From JACMRP01 sp047302465 (GTDB taxonomy: Bacteria > Bdellovibrionota > Bdellovibrionia > Bdellovibrionales > Bdellovibrionaceae), in NCBI RefSeq assembly GCF_047302465.1, contig NZ_CP178621.1:3534001-3598000 (forward strand): a stretch of 64,000 nt of DNA, in the 5' to 3' direction. Made by a program: the position numbers and the translations under genes. A model generated the notes under the pieces. The model ran no database searches. It saw nothing but the letters and a program-made list of their open reading frames with translations, and was not told the origin of the DNA. Every line of letters starts with the position of its first letter. Within the stretch, counting starts at the first letter, position 1. Shown in pieces: positions 26,507 through 35,746 of this stretch.

Positions 26507-26959
26507 ATGGCAGAGGGTGATGAGAAAACGCGCAAACAAAAAAACCGCAAAGGACATTGGATCCCTGTGGTTGCCGGCTTTCTAAAGAAAGACGGAAAGA
26601 TCCTCGTTGGTCAGCGCCCTGAAAACAACTCGTTGCCTGGCCAGTGGGAATTCCCTGGCGGAAAAATCGAACCGGGAGAAACTCCTGAGCAAGCACTCGT
26701 CCGTGAACTTCAAGAAGAACTTGGCATTGATGCTGAGGTCGGAGATTTAAAGCTGGCTTGTTCACACTCTTACGGCGACGTCGGCATTTTAATTTTATTT
26801 TACGAAATCCTCTTCTGGAAGGGCGAACCAAAAGCACAACATCATATGATGCTGGAATGGATCCACCCTGAAGAGCTCAAACACCGGAACATCCCTGAAG
26901 CGAATCGCAAAATCTTAGACCGGATCTACAAAGCGCTGGGAATAGAATGGCGAAAATAA
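26507..26959 (+). CDS. Nudix hydrolase, MutT-like
   Basis: 150 residues from ATG 26507 with AGGTAGG upstream. The complete Nudix box runs from 51 to 73 (GG then EPGETPEQALVRELQEELGI, i.e. GX5EX7REUXEEXGU). The length and the sequence around the box (PGQWEFPGGKIEPGE) match MutT enzymes that remove 8-oxo-dGTP from the nucleotide pool, although substrate is not proven. It lies between pyrD and a glycosyltransferase and overlaps the latter by 13 bases. Confidence 0.88.
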   Translation: MAEGDEKTRKQKNRKGHWIPVVAGFLKKDGKILVGQRPENNSLPGQWEFPGGKIEPGETPEQALVRELQEELGIDAEVGDLKLACSHSYGDVGILILFYEILFWKGEPKAQHHMMLEWIHPEELKHRNIPEANRKILDRIYKALGIEWRK

Positions 26960-28080
26960 TTTTAGTGACTGAAAAGGTGAACTCAACTTCTTGGCCTTTG
27001 GCTTTATCGCTCAAGGCTCAGCAGCATGAGGTCATTTTCCTTACAAGTCATGGTGAAGAAGCCACAAATACAGATGGCATTCGTTTCATGGCTTACTTCA
27101 AAACGTGGTCTTTCTTGGAAGGCTTACGTGTATTACCGATGCTTTTCAGTTACGAACCTCAGGTTTTGCATATCATTCTTGAACAGGGAAAAATGACCGG
27201 AGCTCACGCGGTTCTAGCAAGTTATGCGAAGTCTCATCCTTTGATGGTTTTGACGACATCCCTTTTGCAATTTGAAAGACGACTACGCCGAGGCAATCCT
27301 ACCCGTTTGCTTTTGCAAGAAAGCGATATCGTGACTTGCCCTTCGGTGGACTCTTTGGCGAAATTGCGCGGTTTGAGTGTGCGTTCTAAAAAACAGGGTC
27401 GCGGTATTTTGCCTCCGGCTTTGGATTTGTATGAAAGCACGCTTTTAGAAGAGCCTAGTTACGAAGATGCTGAGGCCGAAATGATGGCTGAAGAAAGCTG
27501 GACTCGTAATCTTCGTGAAGAACCCTACTTTTTGATTCCTTGTTTTGAAAAAAACTTTTCTCCGGAATCTTTATACTTCCGTCGTATCGCGCGCATTGCA
27601 GAGACTCACTTTGTGGTGTTGATGGGGTCCAATCAAGATTGGCCGCTTCGTAGCCGCAAAATGTTTGAACAATGGATGGACGAACAGGGGCTGAAAGATC
27701 GCTGGATGTTTAGCGGAAACTTGCCAAAAAATCTGGAAAAAGATCTGCTAAAAAGAACCAAGTGTCTGATCCTGGCTGGCATTAAATTAAGTCCTCAAGA
27801 GATCTCTCAATTTTACCTAAAATCTATTCAGTGCAATACACCTTTGGCTTTGGATTCAAAACAAGCCAGTGTTCACGCTCATCTTTGGCAAAAAGATGTG
27901 AATTGCTGGATCCTAAATCACGAGTCTTTGGACAAGGAATTTGCTTCCTTCTTACTTAAAGACGACTTCCGTCCACCACAAAGCTTGCAAGCTAAACTCA
28001 GCCAAAATCGACATCTTACCGATACTCCACTGAATGAGCTCAATCGTCTTTACACCCGCGCTTTGAGTCAGCTAAAGTAA
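26947..28080 (+). CDS. glycosyltransferase-like protein (GT4 type)
   Basis: 377 residues. The start of MAKIILVTEKVNSTSWPLAL resembles the N-terminal Rossmann fold of GT4 enzymes. A VLHIILEQGKM segment and a later LILAGIKLSPQE-like stretch fit the two-lobed fold, but the E-x7-E motif of GT4 is not clear. It starts inside mutT and is followed after 61 bases by a clearer glycosyltransferase, so both probably act on one glycan. Function is inferred from that context. Confidence 0.6.
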   Translation: MAKIILVTEKVNSTSWPLALSLKAQQHEVIFLTSHGEEATNTDGIRFMAYFKTWSFLEGLRVLPMLFSYEPQVLHIILEQGKMTGAHAVLASYAKSHPLMVLTTSLLQFERRLRRGNPTRLLLQESDIVTCPSVDSLAKLRGLSVRSKKQGRGILPPALDLYESTLLEEPSYEDAEAEMMAEESWTRNLREEPYFLIPCFEKNFSPESLYFRRIARIAETHFVVLMGSNQDWPLRSRKMFEQWMDEQGLKDRWMFSGNLPKNLEKDLLKRTKCLILAGIKLSPQEISQFYLKSIQCNTPLALDSKQASVHAHLWQKDVNCWILNHESLDKEFASFLLKDDFRPPQSLQAKLSQNRHLTDTPLNELNRLYTRALSQLK

Positions 28081-28141
28081 GGACTCATGTCCGTGAGGAT
28101 GTGCAGGCCCAGAGGGCCGTAACTGAACTAGGGAAAATAAA
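28081..28141 (+). other. short intergenic region with two hairpins
   Basis: Between the two glycosyltransferase genes GGAC/GTCC (28081-28092, loop TCAT) and GGCCC/GGGCC (28106-28118, loop AGA) form two consecutive stems. There is no T run, so they are more likely mRNA structure than terminators. Confidence 0.45.
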
Positions 28142-29389
28142 GTGAAGAAAAAGGCTCTGCCACAATCGCTGAACATCTGCTTAGTGAGTAATCGCTTTCA
28201 GATCCTTAGCCGTTCCACGGATAGTGGATTTTTGTGGCCTATAGCTCGTGGCTTGGCCAAACAAGGTCACAAAGTCACGGTGATTTCAACTCGCAGTCCG
28301 ATCGGCAAGACTGAAGTTCTTCGTGATGGCGTAAAAACTTTTTATCTACAGGAAAGTGGCAGCCCCTACAAGAATGTGAAGTTCGAAGAAGCGGCCTTGC
28401 AAAAGTTCATGGAACTTCACAAACAAGAGCCTTTCCATGTCATGCACAGCCTTGATAGTTCTGGTCGTCGTATTGCTAGAAATAAAAAACAATTCGGTGT
28501 TGCAGTCGCCTACGATGCAGAAGCTACTCAAATGTCTCAGCTGTTCTCTATTTTGGGAATGAGTCAGGAAACTTTGGGCAGCTTAATCACTACGGCCGTT
28601 GCGGTGACTTATAAGTTTTTGACTACTTACTTCGGTACTGATCGCAAGCTCTTGAAATCGGCGGATGGTGTTTTCGTTAATAATCCTCAGCAAAGAATCA
28701 TTCTTGAGCGTTATTACCTGTATCCGGACTATCATATCTATACAGCTCCTTACGGAATGGAACTCGGAGACTTGTCTCCGAAAGAAGAATCCTATGAGTA
28801 CCGTAAGAAGTGGAATCTTTCTTCGAATGCCCACGTCGTGGTAACGATCTCGGATATGACCGAGATTCGCGAGCTGCAAAACCTGATGCGCTCTTTTGAA
28901 AAAGTGGCCATTAAAAAGCCGAATGCCTACCTTATTATTGTCGGTAACGGCCCCTACTTTAAACAGATCGAATTTGAAATGTTGAACCTAGCTCTGGGCA
29001 ATCGTGTGATTCTGCCGGGGGCACTCAGTTCGCGGGATTTAATCGAGTTTATTTTGATGGCCGACGTTTATGTCGATATGAGCTCTCGCTCGACGGGTTT
29101 TGAAGCTAGTTTGATCGAAGCAATGGCGCAAAAAAAGGTCATTATTGGCTCTGAAGTCAGCCCGATTGCCAATGTGGTGGAAGACGGAGTCGATGGATTC
29201 CTGCTTCGCCCGGCAGATATTGAATCTTTGGCCAATCTGTTGATTGAGATTTTCTCGGGCACTCTACCTGCTGAAGAAATTGGCGATAAAGCCCGCCAAA
29301 AGGTCATTGATCTCTTCGATACCCAGAAAATGATCCGCTCTGTCCTCGACGCCTATCGCAAGATCCTCTTAAATACTGGGATGTATTAA
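28142..29389 (+). CDS. glycosyltransferase, GT4 family
   Basis: 415 residues from a GTG start. The N-terminal lobe has GHKVTVISTRSP near 45, typical of GT4, and the C-terminal lobe has VTISDMTEIRELQNLMRSF, IIVGNGPY and a nucleotide-sugar region FEASLIEAMAQKKVIIGSE, matching the EX7E motif E-x-S-L-I-E-A-M. Donor and acceptor are unknown. It probably works with the preceding gene on an envelope glycan. The Shine-Dalgarno sequence is weak (AGGGAA). Confidence 0.86.
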   Translation: MKKKALPQSLNICLVSNRFQILSRSTDSGFLWPIARGLAKQGHKVTVISTRSPIGKTEVLRDGVKTFYLQESGSPYKNVKFEEAALQKFMELHKQEPFHVMHSLDSSGRRIARNKKQFGVAVAYDAEATQMSQLFSILGMSQETLGSLITTAVAVTYKFLTTYFGTDRKLLKSADGVFVNNPQQRIILERYYLYPDYHIYTAPYGMELGDLSPKEESYEYRKKWNLSSNAHVVVTISDMTEIRELQNLMRSFEKVAIKKPNAYLIIVGNGPYFKQIEFEMLNLALGNRVILPGALSSRDLIEFILMADVYVDMSSRSTGFEASLIEAMAQKKVIIGSEVSPIANVVEDGVDGFLLRPADIESLANLLIEIFSGTLPAEEIGDKARQKVIDLFDTQKMIRSVLDAYRKILLNTGMY

Positions 29390-29430
29390 CTAAATCCGTT
29401 CTTCTTGCGTCGAGCCAAGAGGGTTTTTCG

Positions 29431-29459
29431 CTAGTCAGACCCCTTTGAATCTGTATAAT
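29431..29459 (+). promoter_or_regulatory. HU promoter, predicted to give a leaderless message
   Basis: A perfect TATAAT lies at 29454-29459, only 7 bases before the HU ATG at 29467. A weak -35 such as TAGTCA is about 16 bases upstream. No Shine-Dalgarno sequence is present. Initiation about 7 bases downstream would place the first base at or next to the A of ATG. Confidence 0.55.
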
Positions 29460-29466
29460 TGATTTC

Positions 29467-29754
29467 ATGACAAAAGCGGATTTAATCAATCTTATTGCTG
29501 AAAAAGCAGGCATTACACGTGTCAAAGCTGAAACTGTTGTGAACACCATTTTCGATTCTATGGTTGAAGCACTTATGCGCGATGACCGTATTGAAATTCG
29601 TGGCTTTGGTTCTTTTGTGAACCGCCAATATGATGCCTACAAAGGTCGCAATCCGCGTACAGGTGAAGTCATCAATGTTGAAGAGAAGAAACTGCCTTTC
29701 TTCAAAGTCGGAAAAGAACTCAAAGAAGACATCAACAAAGGTCCTAAAAAATAA
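29467..29754 (+). CDS. HU/IHF-family DNA-binding protein
   Basis: 95 residues. The start MTKADLINLIAEKAGI matches HU exactly in form. The DNA-binding arm (about 52-75) carries the family signature, GRNPRTGEVINV, followed by LPFFKVGKELK. A small basic tail completes it. It probably compacts the nucleoid. A perfect TATAAT sits 7 bases before the ATG with no Shine-Dalgarno sequence between. A terminator follows 5 bases after the stop. Confidence 0.95.
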   Translation: MTKADLINLIAEKAGITRVKAETVVNTIFDSMVEALMRDDRIEIRGFGSFVNRQYDAYKGRNPRTGEVINVEEKKLPFFKVGKELKEDINKGPKK

Positions 29755-29759
29755 AACAG

Positions 29760-29796
29760 CTAATGTTTGTTTACAGACATTAGTGACCTTTTTTTA
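29760..29796 (+). terminator. terminator after HU gene
   Basis: CTAATGTTTG and CAGACATTAG form a 10-base stem with a TTTA loop, followed by TTTTTTT near 29790-29796. Confidence 0.8.
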
Positions 29797-29872
29797 GGTT
29801 TCGAACGCGTCCAAATCATCCGTCCCTAAAGATTCCCCTGCCCCTGTCGATACTTATATTCGGGGGGAACGC

Positions 29873-31360
29873 ATGAATATCCTTAGAAATGTCCGCGCAC
29901 TCAGTATCACGAGTGGAATTCTTATTCTCACGCTGATTTGCGTGATCGTTGTAACAGTAAAAATTGAAATGATGATGAACGAGGCTCACAGCAATAAGTT
30001 CATTTCATTCGGTCTCGCGAATGACCTTGGTCAAAGCTCGGAAGATCTTACTCGCCTGGCAAGAACTTATGTTGTTACTGGTGATGCAAAATACAAAGAC
30101 ATGTATTGGGACATCGTTAAAGTACGTTCTGGTGAAAAAGCTCGTCCCGACGGCACCAAGGTTTCATTGACGGAACTCTTTAAAAAGCAAGGTTTCACAG
30201 ACGAGGAAATGGGTAAACTTACAGAGGCCGGCAACAAATCCAGCGCTCTTATCGCGATTGAAGAAAAAGCGATGTACGCTGTGGAAGGTTTATCCGCTGA
30301 TGCTCAAGGTAAATACACTGTAAAAGGCAATCCTGATCTCGAAATGGCTCGTCGTATTTTGCATGATGATGCTTATCACAAAGAAGTCGAAATCATTCAG
30401 CAGCCAATTTCTGAATTTAGAAAAATGATGGCTGCTCGTACGGATACAGCAGTTACAAACTTTGTTTTCTACGGAAAAGCTTTGCACATCGGTGTTTTGG
30501 GAATCACGCTTTTACTTGGTATGACTTTCTTCTTGTTGAGCCGCGCCCTGAAAGCAAATATCCAAGTCATTGTTAAGAGCTTAGAGTCCGTGTCTCAAAC
30601 TGTTTCGGAAGCTTTGACTCAGCTAAATGAATCCGGCATGAACTTGTCTTCGTCTTCGACTGAAAGTGCCGCTTCGATGGAAGAAACCGTGGCTTCTCTT
30701 GAAGAGATCGCTAGTTTGATCAAAACAAATACCGACAGTGCTCATCATGCGGCGACTTTGTCACAAGATTCACAAAACACAGTGAGTGGCGGCCAAAAAG
30801 ACATCACAAGCCTTGTGGACTCTATGGGTGACATCTCTGCAAGTTCAACCAAGATGAAAGACATCATTCAAGTCATTGACGATATCGCTTTCCAAACAAA
30901 CTTGTTGGCTTTGAATGCCTCTGTAGAGGCCGCTCGCGCGGGTGAGCAAGGTAAAGGTTTTGCAGTCGTGGCAGAGGCAGTTCGTGCTCTGGCACACAGA
31001 AGTGCGACTTCCGCAAAAGAGATCAGCACTTTGATTATGGATGTAAATGGCAAGATCGAAGCTGGGACAAAAAGAGCCACCGCAAGTGGCGAGGTTTTCC
31101 ATAAGATCTTGGGTTCTGTTGGCAAAGTTTCTAACTTGAGCCAAGAAATTTCTATGGCAGCTCAACAACAGCAAACAGGCATCGGTCAAATTTCAACTGC
31201 GATGAATCAGTTGGATCAGACTTCGCAAGCGAATGCGGCGGCTGCAGAAGAAATCTCTGCAACAGTAACCGAGTTAAAAGAGCAAGGTGTTGAGCTCAAC
31301 AACTTAGTTCTAAAACTGTCTGCCATGGTTTCTAATAAGAAAGAAAAAGGCGCTGCTTAG
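29873..31360 (+). CDS. methyl-accepting chemotaxis protein
   Basis: 495 residues. Two membrane helices lie at about 12-30 and 203-225. Between them a periplasmic helical domain (about 35-195) carries DLTRLARTYVVTGD, common in four-helix-bundle ligand domains. The cytoplasmic tip is IDDIAFQTNLLALNASVEAA (about 340-360), followed by AGEQGKGFAVVAEAVRALA, the hallmark of MCPs that bind CheA/CheW. A clear HAMP domain is not obvious. The ligand is unknown. It ends overlapping the convergent HutD gene by 4 bases. Confidence 0.93.
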   Translation: MNILRNVRALSITSGILILTLICVIVVTVKIEMMMNEAHSNKFISFGLANDLGQSSEDLTRLARTYVVTGDAKYKDMYWDIVKVRSGEKARPDGTKVSLTELFKKQGFTDEEMGKLTEAGNKSSALIAIEEKAMYAVEGLSADAQGKYTVKGNPDLEMARRILHDDAYHKEVEIIQQPISEFRKMMAARTDTAVTNFVFYGKALHIGVLGITLLLGMTFFLLSRALKANIQVIVKSLESVSQTVSEALTQLNESGMNLSSSSTESAASMEETVASLEEIASLIKTNTDSAHHAATLSQDSQNTVSGGQKDITSLVDSMGDISASSTKMKDIIQVIDDIAFQTNLLALNASVEAARAGEQGKGFAVVAEAVRALAHRSATSAKEISTLIMDVNGKIEAGTKRATASGEVFHKILGSVGKVSNLSQEISMAAQQQQTGIGQISTAMNQLDQTSQANAAAAEEISATVTELKEQGVELNNLVLKLSAMVSNKKEKGAA

Positions 31361-31920
31361 TCGGCAACCTGAAAATGAATTAATTTTGCGCCCTCTGAGG
31401 ATAAAACCCGGAGGGCGATTTCTTTTTCACCCGTCACTTGGAGAGTATCCCCTGCTTCCACTCTGCGCCCCTGCACTTCGCAGCTGCCAGAATAAAGATA
31501 TAACAAGTGAGTTTTTGAATTCAGTGAAAGAGTTTGCGCTCCCGCTGGCAAAGTTTCTATAGAGACATCCGCTTGCACTTTATCGCGGCGGAAAATCAAT
31601 CCAAGATCCACCACTTCACCACCGATCAACTGGCAGTCGATGACGAACTCTCCAGAGAAGCGAATGGGATTCAAAGGCTCAAGCCTCGCGCTGTTCAACA
31701 GGAGCCCTTCACCACTGAGAACAACCAAAATGCGATCACATCCTGGAAATAAAGAGAACGGCCCAGACGCTTGGACGGTGGCAGAACTTAAACGCCAAAG
31801 GAAATCCCCGTCCGGAAAGCTCGCTCCTTCCGGAAACATTTGGATCTGCGCCGTCATTCCCTGGCCGTTTTTCCAAGGCATCACTTGATACTGAGATTTT
31901 GAAGTAAATTTTAAGCCCAT
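31357..31920 (-). CDS. HutD/Ves-family cupin-like protein
   Basis: 187 residues. MPWKNGQGMTAQI near 15-27 and FSLFPGCDRILVVLSGEGL near 55-73 match the HutD/Ves family. These are double cupins, linked to histidine use in some bacteria. No hut genes are near, so the role here is open. It overlaps the chemoreceptor's 3' end and is transcribed towards it. The start is the first ATG; no good Shine-Dalgarno sequence is visible. Confidence 0.82.
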   Translation of the reverse strand: MGLKFTSKSQYQVMPWKNGQGMTAQIQMFPEGASFPDGDFLWRLSSATVQASGPFSLFPGCDRILVVLSGEGLLLNSARLEPLNPIRFSGEFVIDCQLIGGEVVDLGLIFRRDKVQADVSIETLPAGAQTLSLNSKTHLLYLYSGSCEVQGRRVEAGDTLQVTGEKEIALRVLSSEGAKLIHFQVAD

Positions 31921-32035
31921 AGTTGTGATGGTATCCTAGCACGGCGTTAAATAAACCGCAGTAGATCTCGCACTTTGGCCTGGGGCCAGCTTGAATTTCA
32001 TGACAATTGTCCCCAAACATTGCATCCTAAGAGGA

Positions 32036-32524
32036 ATGAAACTCAGCAATTATTTATTTTTTGTGATGGGTCTAACAATCGCGCGTCCTTTATTGGCAGC
32101 GGTTCCATACAACGAGCTAGATGAGCTTCGCCGACAAACAATTGTCGTCAAAGTCGCTGTTGAGCAACCGCGATCTCCGCGAGTTCAGCAATGCAAAACC
32201 AAAGTAAATCCAAAATCTTTAAGCACGAAATTGTCTGCGGCCCAGGCGAATGCTTCGGCTCAGTGGTCCCAGAGCACCATTGGCTCTCAGGATCTCTTTG
32301 ATTTGGAAGAAAAAACACAAGCCTGTATGACTCGTGCTAGTTGCCACGTGTACGATATTTTCTTGAAGGCTGTGAAAGTAGACCCTGCTATTCAAACCGA
32401 AGTAGAATTGCTCAAAAGTTCTTTGGATAAAAAGCTGCAAAGTATGAGCTCCAATATCTATGTCAAAGCCTGGGATACAGTTCCCAAGCCTTGTGATGTC
32501 CTCACTCAAGCGATCAAAAAATAA
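32036..32524 (+). CDS. small secreted protein, paralog of the 53.3-kb gene
   Basis: 162 residues from ATG 32036; the upstream in-frame ATGs are not credible. A signal peptide (MKLSNYLFFVMGLTIARPLLA) leads to VPYNELDELRRQTIVVKVAV, which is nearly repeated in the gene at 53335 (VPYAQLEKLRRQTVAVRVTM). Both share a Cys near mid-protein, a C..CxxY pair (ACMTRASCHVYD) and a C-terminal KTVPxPC. Function unknown; together they define a small family. It abuts the convergent epmA-like gene with no gap or terminator. Confidence 0.75.
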   Translation: MKLSNYLFFVMGLTIARPLLAAVPYNELDELRRQTIVVKVAVEQPRSPRVQQCKTKVNPKSLSTKLSAAQANASAQWSQSTIGSQDLFDLEEKTQACMTRASCHVYDIFLKAVKVDPAIQTEVELLKSSLDKKLQSMSSNIYVKAWDTVPKPCDVLTQAIKK

Positions 32525-33766
32525 CTATTTCATCGGAAATAAACGGGTTTCAGAGATCTTTGAAACCCCGGTTAACGCCATAAAAAGACGATCCAGCCCC
32601 AAGGCAATTCCCCCTGATGGTGGCATCCCCGCTTGCAAGCATTGCAGGAACTCTTCATCCAAAGGAATCATTTCTTTTCCCATGGCTTTTTTCTTTGCAA
32701 GATCCTCTTTGAAACGTTCGGCTTGAACTTTCGCATCGTTCAGTTCGTGAAAAGCATTGGCAAGTTCCAATCCTTGCCAATAGACCTCAAAACGATCCCC
32801 CCACCCGTCCTCTGTCAGCCGCGCCAGCGCTGCTTGATACGGCGGATAGTTTTCAACAAAAGTCATGTGCTCGGTCGGCAATTGGCTTTCGATTTTTTCT
32901 AAGAAAAGTAAAAAGAAATAGTCATCAATTTGAGTTGCCGAACTGACATCAACACCTAGTTTGGTTGCAAGTTCGCGCAGCTGTTCTTTATTGGTTTCTG
33001 GTACTAGTTCAAAGCCGCAATCGCGTTTAAAAAGCTGCGCAATGGTGAAACTATCCACCGCTTTTGGGCCATTCACCGAAGACATTTTGCTTCCCAAATA
33101 TTTCACAAGCTCTGCGACGTCTTTTTTGATGGAAGCCAAATTATCAAAAGCCCGATACCATTCGATCATCGTAAATTCAGGCTGATGGTGAGTTGTGACT
33201 TCTCCATTACGATAGCATTTTTTGATTTCAAAAATCTTCTCAGCGCCCAAGGCCAAAGCCTTTTTTAGGTGAAGCTCGGGACTGGTCGGCAAATATAGTT
33301 TTTCACGACGGGAGCCCAGCACCAAATCCGTGCTAAAAACATCAAGGCTTGGCTCTGTGCCCGGGCAAGTAACAAGGCCCGGAGTTTGAATTTCTACAAA
33401 CCCCTGCTCTTTGAAGAATTCACGCACCCAATAAAGAAACTCTTGCCACTGCTTCAACAGATCCACTTGAAGATAACGCTCTGGCAGCTTTTGCAGCGCT
33501 GGCGCGAGCAATGTGATCTCGCCATTGTCTGCGACCGCGACAAGATCTCCGGGGGCCAGAAGAGTTTGGACGGAAAGTGAAGCGTCTTCTGTGAAATAAA
33601 GTTTTGAAAAGATGCGGCTGTGGTTTTTCCCCTCGCGTGTCAGCATCAGGGTCCACTGTTGATCCGCCAAGGGCCGCAAATCTTGAAGACGGCCAAAAAA
33701 AGAAACCCCCTTGGGAACAAGGGGGTAAGATTTCCACTTCGAATTTAGAAACTCACTTCTCGTCAT
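32525..33766 (-). CDS. EpmA-like lysine ligase (class II lysyl-tRNA synthetase core) with N-terminal extension
   Basis: 413 residues. The class II core is clear: LPTSPELHLKKAL (motif for the lysyl/PoxA family), the YRNGEVTTHHQPEFTMIEWY stretch of motif 2, and GIALGLDRLFMALTGV at the end (motif 3). It lacks the usual anticodon-binding domain of LysRS and resembles EpmA, which adds beta-lysine to elongation factor P. E. coli EpmA has about 325 residues; here some 90 extra N-terminal residues are present and could be an OB-like or other domain. EpmB and EF-P are not in this window. Its ATG directly follows the stop of the 129-aa gene. Confidence 0.85.
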   Translation of the reverse strand: MTRSEFLNSKWKSYPLVPKGVSFFGRLQDLRPLADQQWTLMLTREGKNHSRIFSKLYFTEDASLSVQTLLAPGDLVAVADNGEITLLAPALQKLPERYLQVDLLKQWQEFLYWVREFFKEQGFVEIQTPGLVTCPGTEPSLDVFSTDLVLGSRREKLYLPTSPELHLKKALALGAEKIFEIKKCYRNGEVTTHHQPEFTMIEWYRAFDNLASIKKDVAELVKYLGSKMSSVNGPKAVDSFTIAQLFKRDCGFELVPETNKEQLRELATKLGVDVSSATQIDDYFFLLFLEKIESQLPTEHMTFVENYPPYQAALARLTEDGWGDRFEVYWQGLELANAFHELNDAKVQAERFKEDLAKKKAMGKEMIPLDEEFLQCLQAGMPPSGGIALGLDRLFMALTGVSKISETRLFPMK

Positions 33767-34156
33767 CTACTGACAATAACCCAAACGGCGCAAAGCTGAA
33801 AGGTGTCTTAGCGCTGAAGCGATATCATCCGCTCCAAACACCATGTCACGGTCCATTTGGATTCGGTGCTTCATCCACACGCCGCCAACGATACCTTCGC
33901 TGGCCATGCGGCAATCTTGCACCTGAGGAACGCATACTTGCTCTTCTGTGAGGCTCTGCCCCATGGAAAGGGCCTCGGAAAAGTTGTCAGCACCTGCTAA
34001 AAAATCCCCGGTGATTCCTTGAATTCTGATTTTTTTCCAAGATTGTTGAACGGCACCCTCAGAAACGTACTTACATGCTTGAGGTGACGCTACTGATAGG
34101 GTAGACCACAAGTTAACGAAGAGAATGGTAAGGATGATTCCGACTAGCTGTTTCAT
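33767..34156 (-). CDS. secreted protein with an internal duplication
   Basis: 129 residues. A signal peptide (to about residue 24, VASPQA) precedes two repeats of about 48 residues: CKYVSEGAVQQSWKKIRIQG with FLAGADNFSEAL and ending QVC, and CRMASEGIVGGVWMKHRIQM with VFGADDIASAL and ending GYC. Each begins and ends with Cys, so each probably forms its own disulfide-closed unit. No family recognised. It is upstream of epmA and shares its message by stop-start adjacency. Confidence 0.72.
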   Translation of the reverse strand: MKQLVGIILTILFVNLWSTLSVASPQACKYVSEGAVQQSWKKIRIQGITGDFLAGADNFSEALSMGQSLTEEQVCVPQVQDCRMASEGIVGGVWMKHRIQMDRDMVFGADDIASALRHLSALRRLGYCQ

Positions 34157-34306
34157 AATGCCTCCTTATTGTGCCACTTCACGTTGTTAACATCTAGAGT
34201 CCTTAGGTCCAGACCCTGTCCAGGGACTTCCTGACACCGGACTTGAGATGCATGAGTTTCGATTCATTAAAATGCAAATCATTTGCCAACTCTTTTAGGA
34301 GCCAAA

Positions 34307-35746
34307 ATGACCCAAAATCTTATTCAAGCTAACTTCACAAAAGCGCTTTCTGATTTTAAAAATCAGGTCGATTGGGTAGGCCTGCGTCTCTACACAGAAA
34401 AAACCACAACGCATGTTATTCGAAATGAAAATCCAGAAGAGCATAACTCGCAAAAAGACCAAGGTGTGATGATCGAAGTCATGATCGATGGACATGTGGG
34501 CTATGCTGCCACCAGTGATCTGACTCCAGAGGGAATGAAGGCCGCTTTTTCCAGAGCAAAAACTCTATCGACACAATCGTCACAATTTAAAGTGGCTGAA
34601 TTCACTCCTGAAGAACGCCCATCGTCCAGAGGGCAATTCCAAAGTCCTTACTTGCATCGCTTGGACACTTTAAGCACCGAAGAAGTTGTTCGCGTTTTGA
34701 TGAATTCGTCAAAGGCTATGAAAGTTTCTGATAAAATCGTGTCGCGATTGGCATATATCTTTATCGTAGAAACTGAAATTCAGTACGCATCATCAAGTGG
34801 AGCTGAGTGGCTTCAAAACTTTGATATGGTCACCACGTACTACAAAGCCACAGCCCAAAATGACAAAGATACGCAATCCCGCACTGAGGGAAATTCTTTG
34901 CAGATTGGTGCCGAGATTTTCCGTAAGAATGAAATCTATGATCTTTGCCGCACAACCGGTGAAGAAGCCATGCTTCTTTTGGAATCTGAAAACTGCCCGA
35001 CTGAAACCATGGATATCCTCTTGGCCCCAGATCAAATGCAGTTGCAAATTCATGAATCTATCGGTCACCCGCTTGAGCTTGATCGTATTTTGGGTGATGA
35101 GCGCAACTATGCCGGCTGGAGTTTCATTAAGCCCGAGTTTTTTGGAAATCTTCAATATGGCTCAAGTTTACTCAATGTCGTTTTTGACCCAAGTGAGCGT
35201 GGGCAATTTGCTTCTTACGCGTTTGATGACGTTGGCAATCCTGCAACACGCGAATATCTAATCAAAGACGGAAAACTTCTACGCGGTTTGGGCAGTCTTG
35301 AATCACAAAAACGCTCTGGCATTCTAGGCGTTGCGAATCAACGTGCTTCTAGCTGGAATCGCGCACCGATTGATCGTATGGCGAATATCAACGTGGTCCC
35401 TGGAAAATCCACGTTGGATGAAATGATAGGTTCCGTAAAACGTGGTGTTTTGATGAAGGCCAATCGTTCTTGGTCCATTGATGACTACCGCAACAAATTC
35501 CAATTCGGTTGCGAGTACGGACAAATGATCGAAGACGGAAAACTGACTCGTGTCGTAAAAAATCCAAATTACCGTGGCAAGACTTTGGAGTTCTGGAACA
35601 GCCTGAAAGCTGTCGGCAACTCTGGTACATATGAAAATCACGGAAGCCCTTTCTGCGGTAAAGGAGAGCCCAGCCAGCTTATTCGCGTGGCTCACTCTTC
35701 TCCGTATTGCTTGTTTGGAAATATCGAAGTCTTTGGAGGTGTGTAA
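34307..35746 (+). CDS. tldD: TldD-like metalloprotease subunit
   Basis: 479 residues from ATG 34307, which has AGGAG 5 bases upstream; the ATG at 34283 lacks it. The zinc motif HESIGHP near 245-251 (HExxxH) and the following LELDRILGDE are hallmarks of TldD, a peptidase that with TldE degrades or processes peptides such as microcin precursors. The next gene is the non-metal partner, overlapping by one base. Confidence 0.93.
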   Translation: MTQNLIQANFTKALSDFKNQVDWVGLRLYTEKTTTHVIRNENPEEHNSQKDQGVMIEVMIDGHVGYAATSDLTPEGMKAAFSRAKTLSTQSSQFKVAEFTPEERPSSRGQFQSPYLHRLDTLSTEEVVRVLMNSSKAMKVSDKIVSRLAYIFIVETEIQYASSSGAEWLQNFDMVTTYYKATAQNDKDTQSRTEGNSLQIGAEIFRKNEIYDLCRTTGEEAMLLLESENCPTETMDILLAPDQMQLQIHESIGHPLELDRILGDERNYAGWSFIKPEFFGNLQYGSSLLNVVFDPSERGQFASYAFDDVGNPATREYLIKDGKLLRGLGSLESQKRSGILGVANQRASSWNRAPIDRMANINVVPGKSTLDEMIGSVKRGVLMKANRSWSIDDYRNKFQFGCEYGQMIEDGKLTRVVKNPNYRGKTLEFWNSLKAVGNSGTYENHGSPFCGKGEPSQLIRVAHSSPYCLFGNIEVFGGV

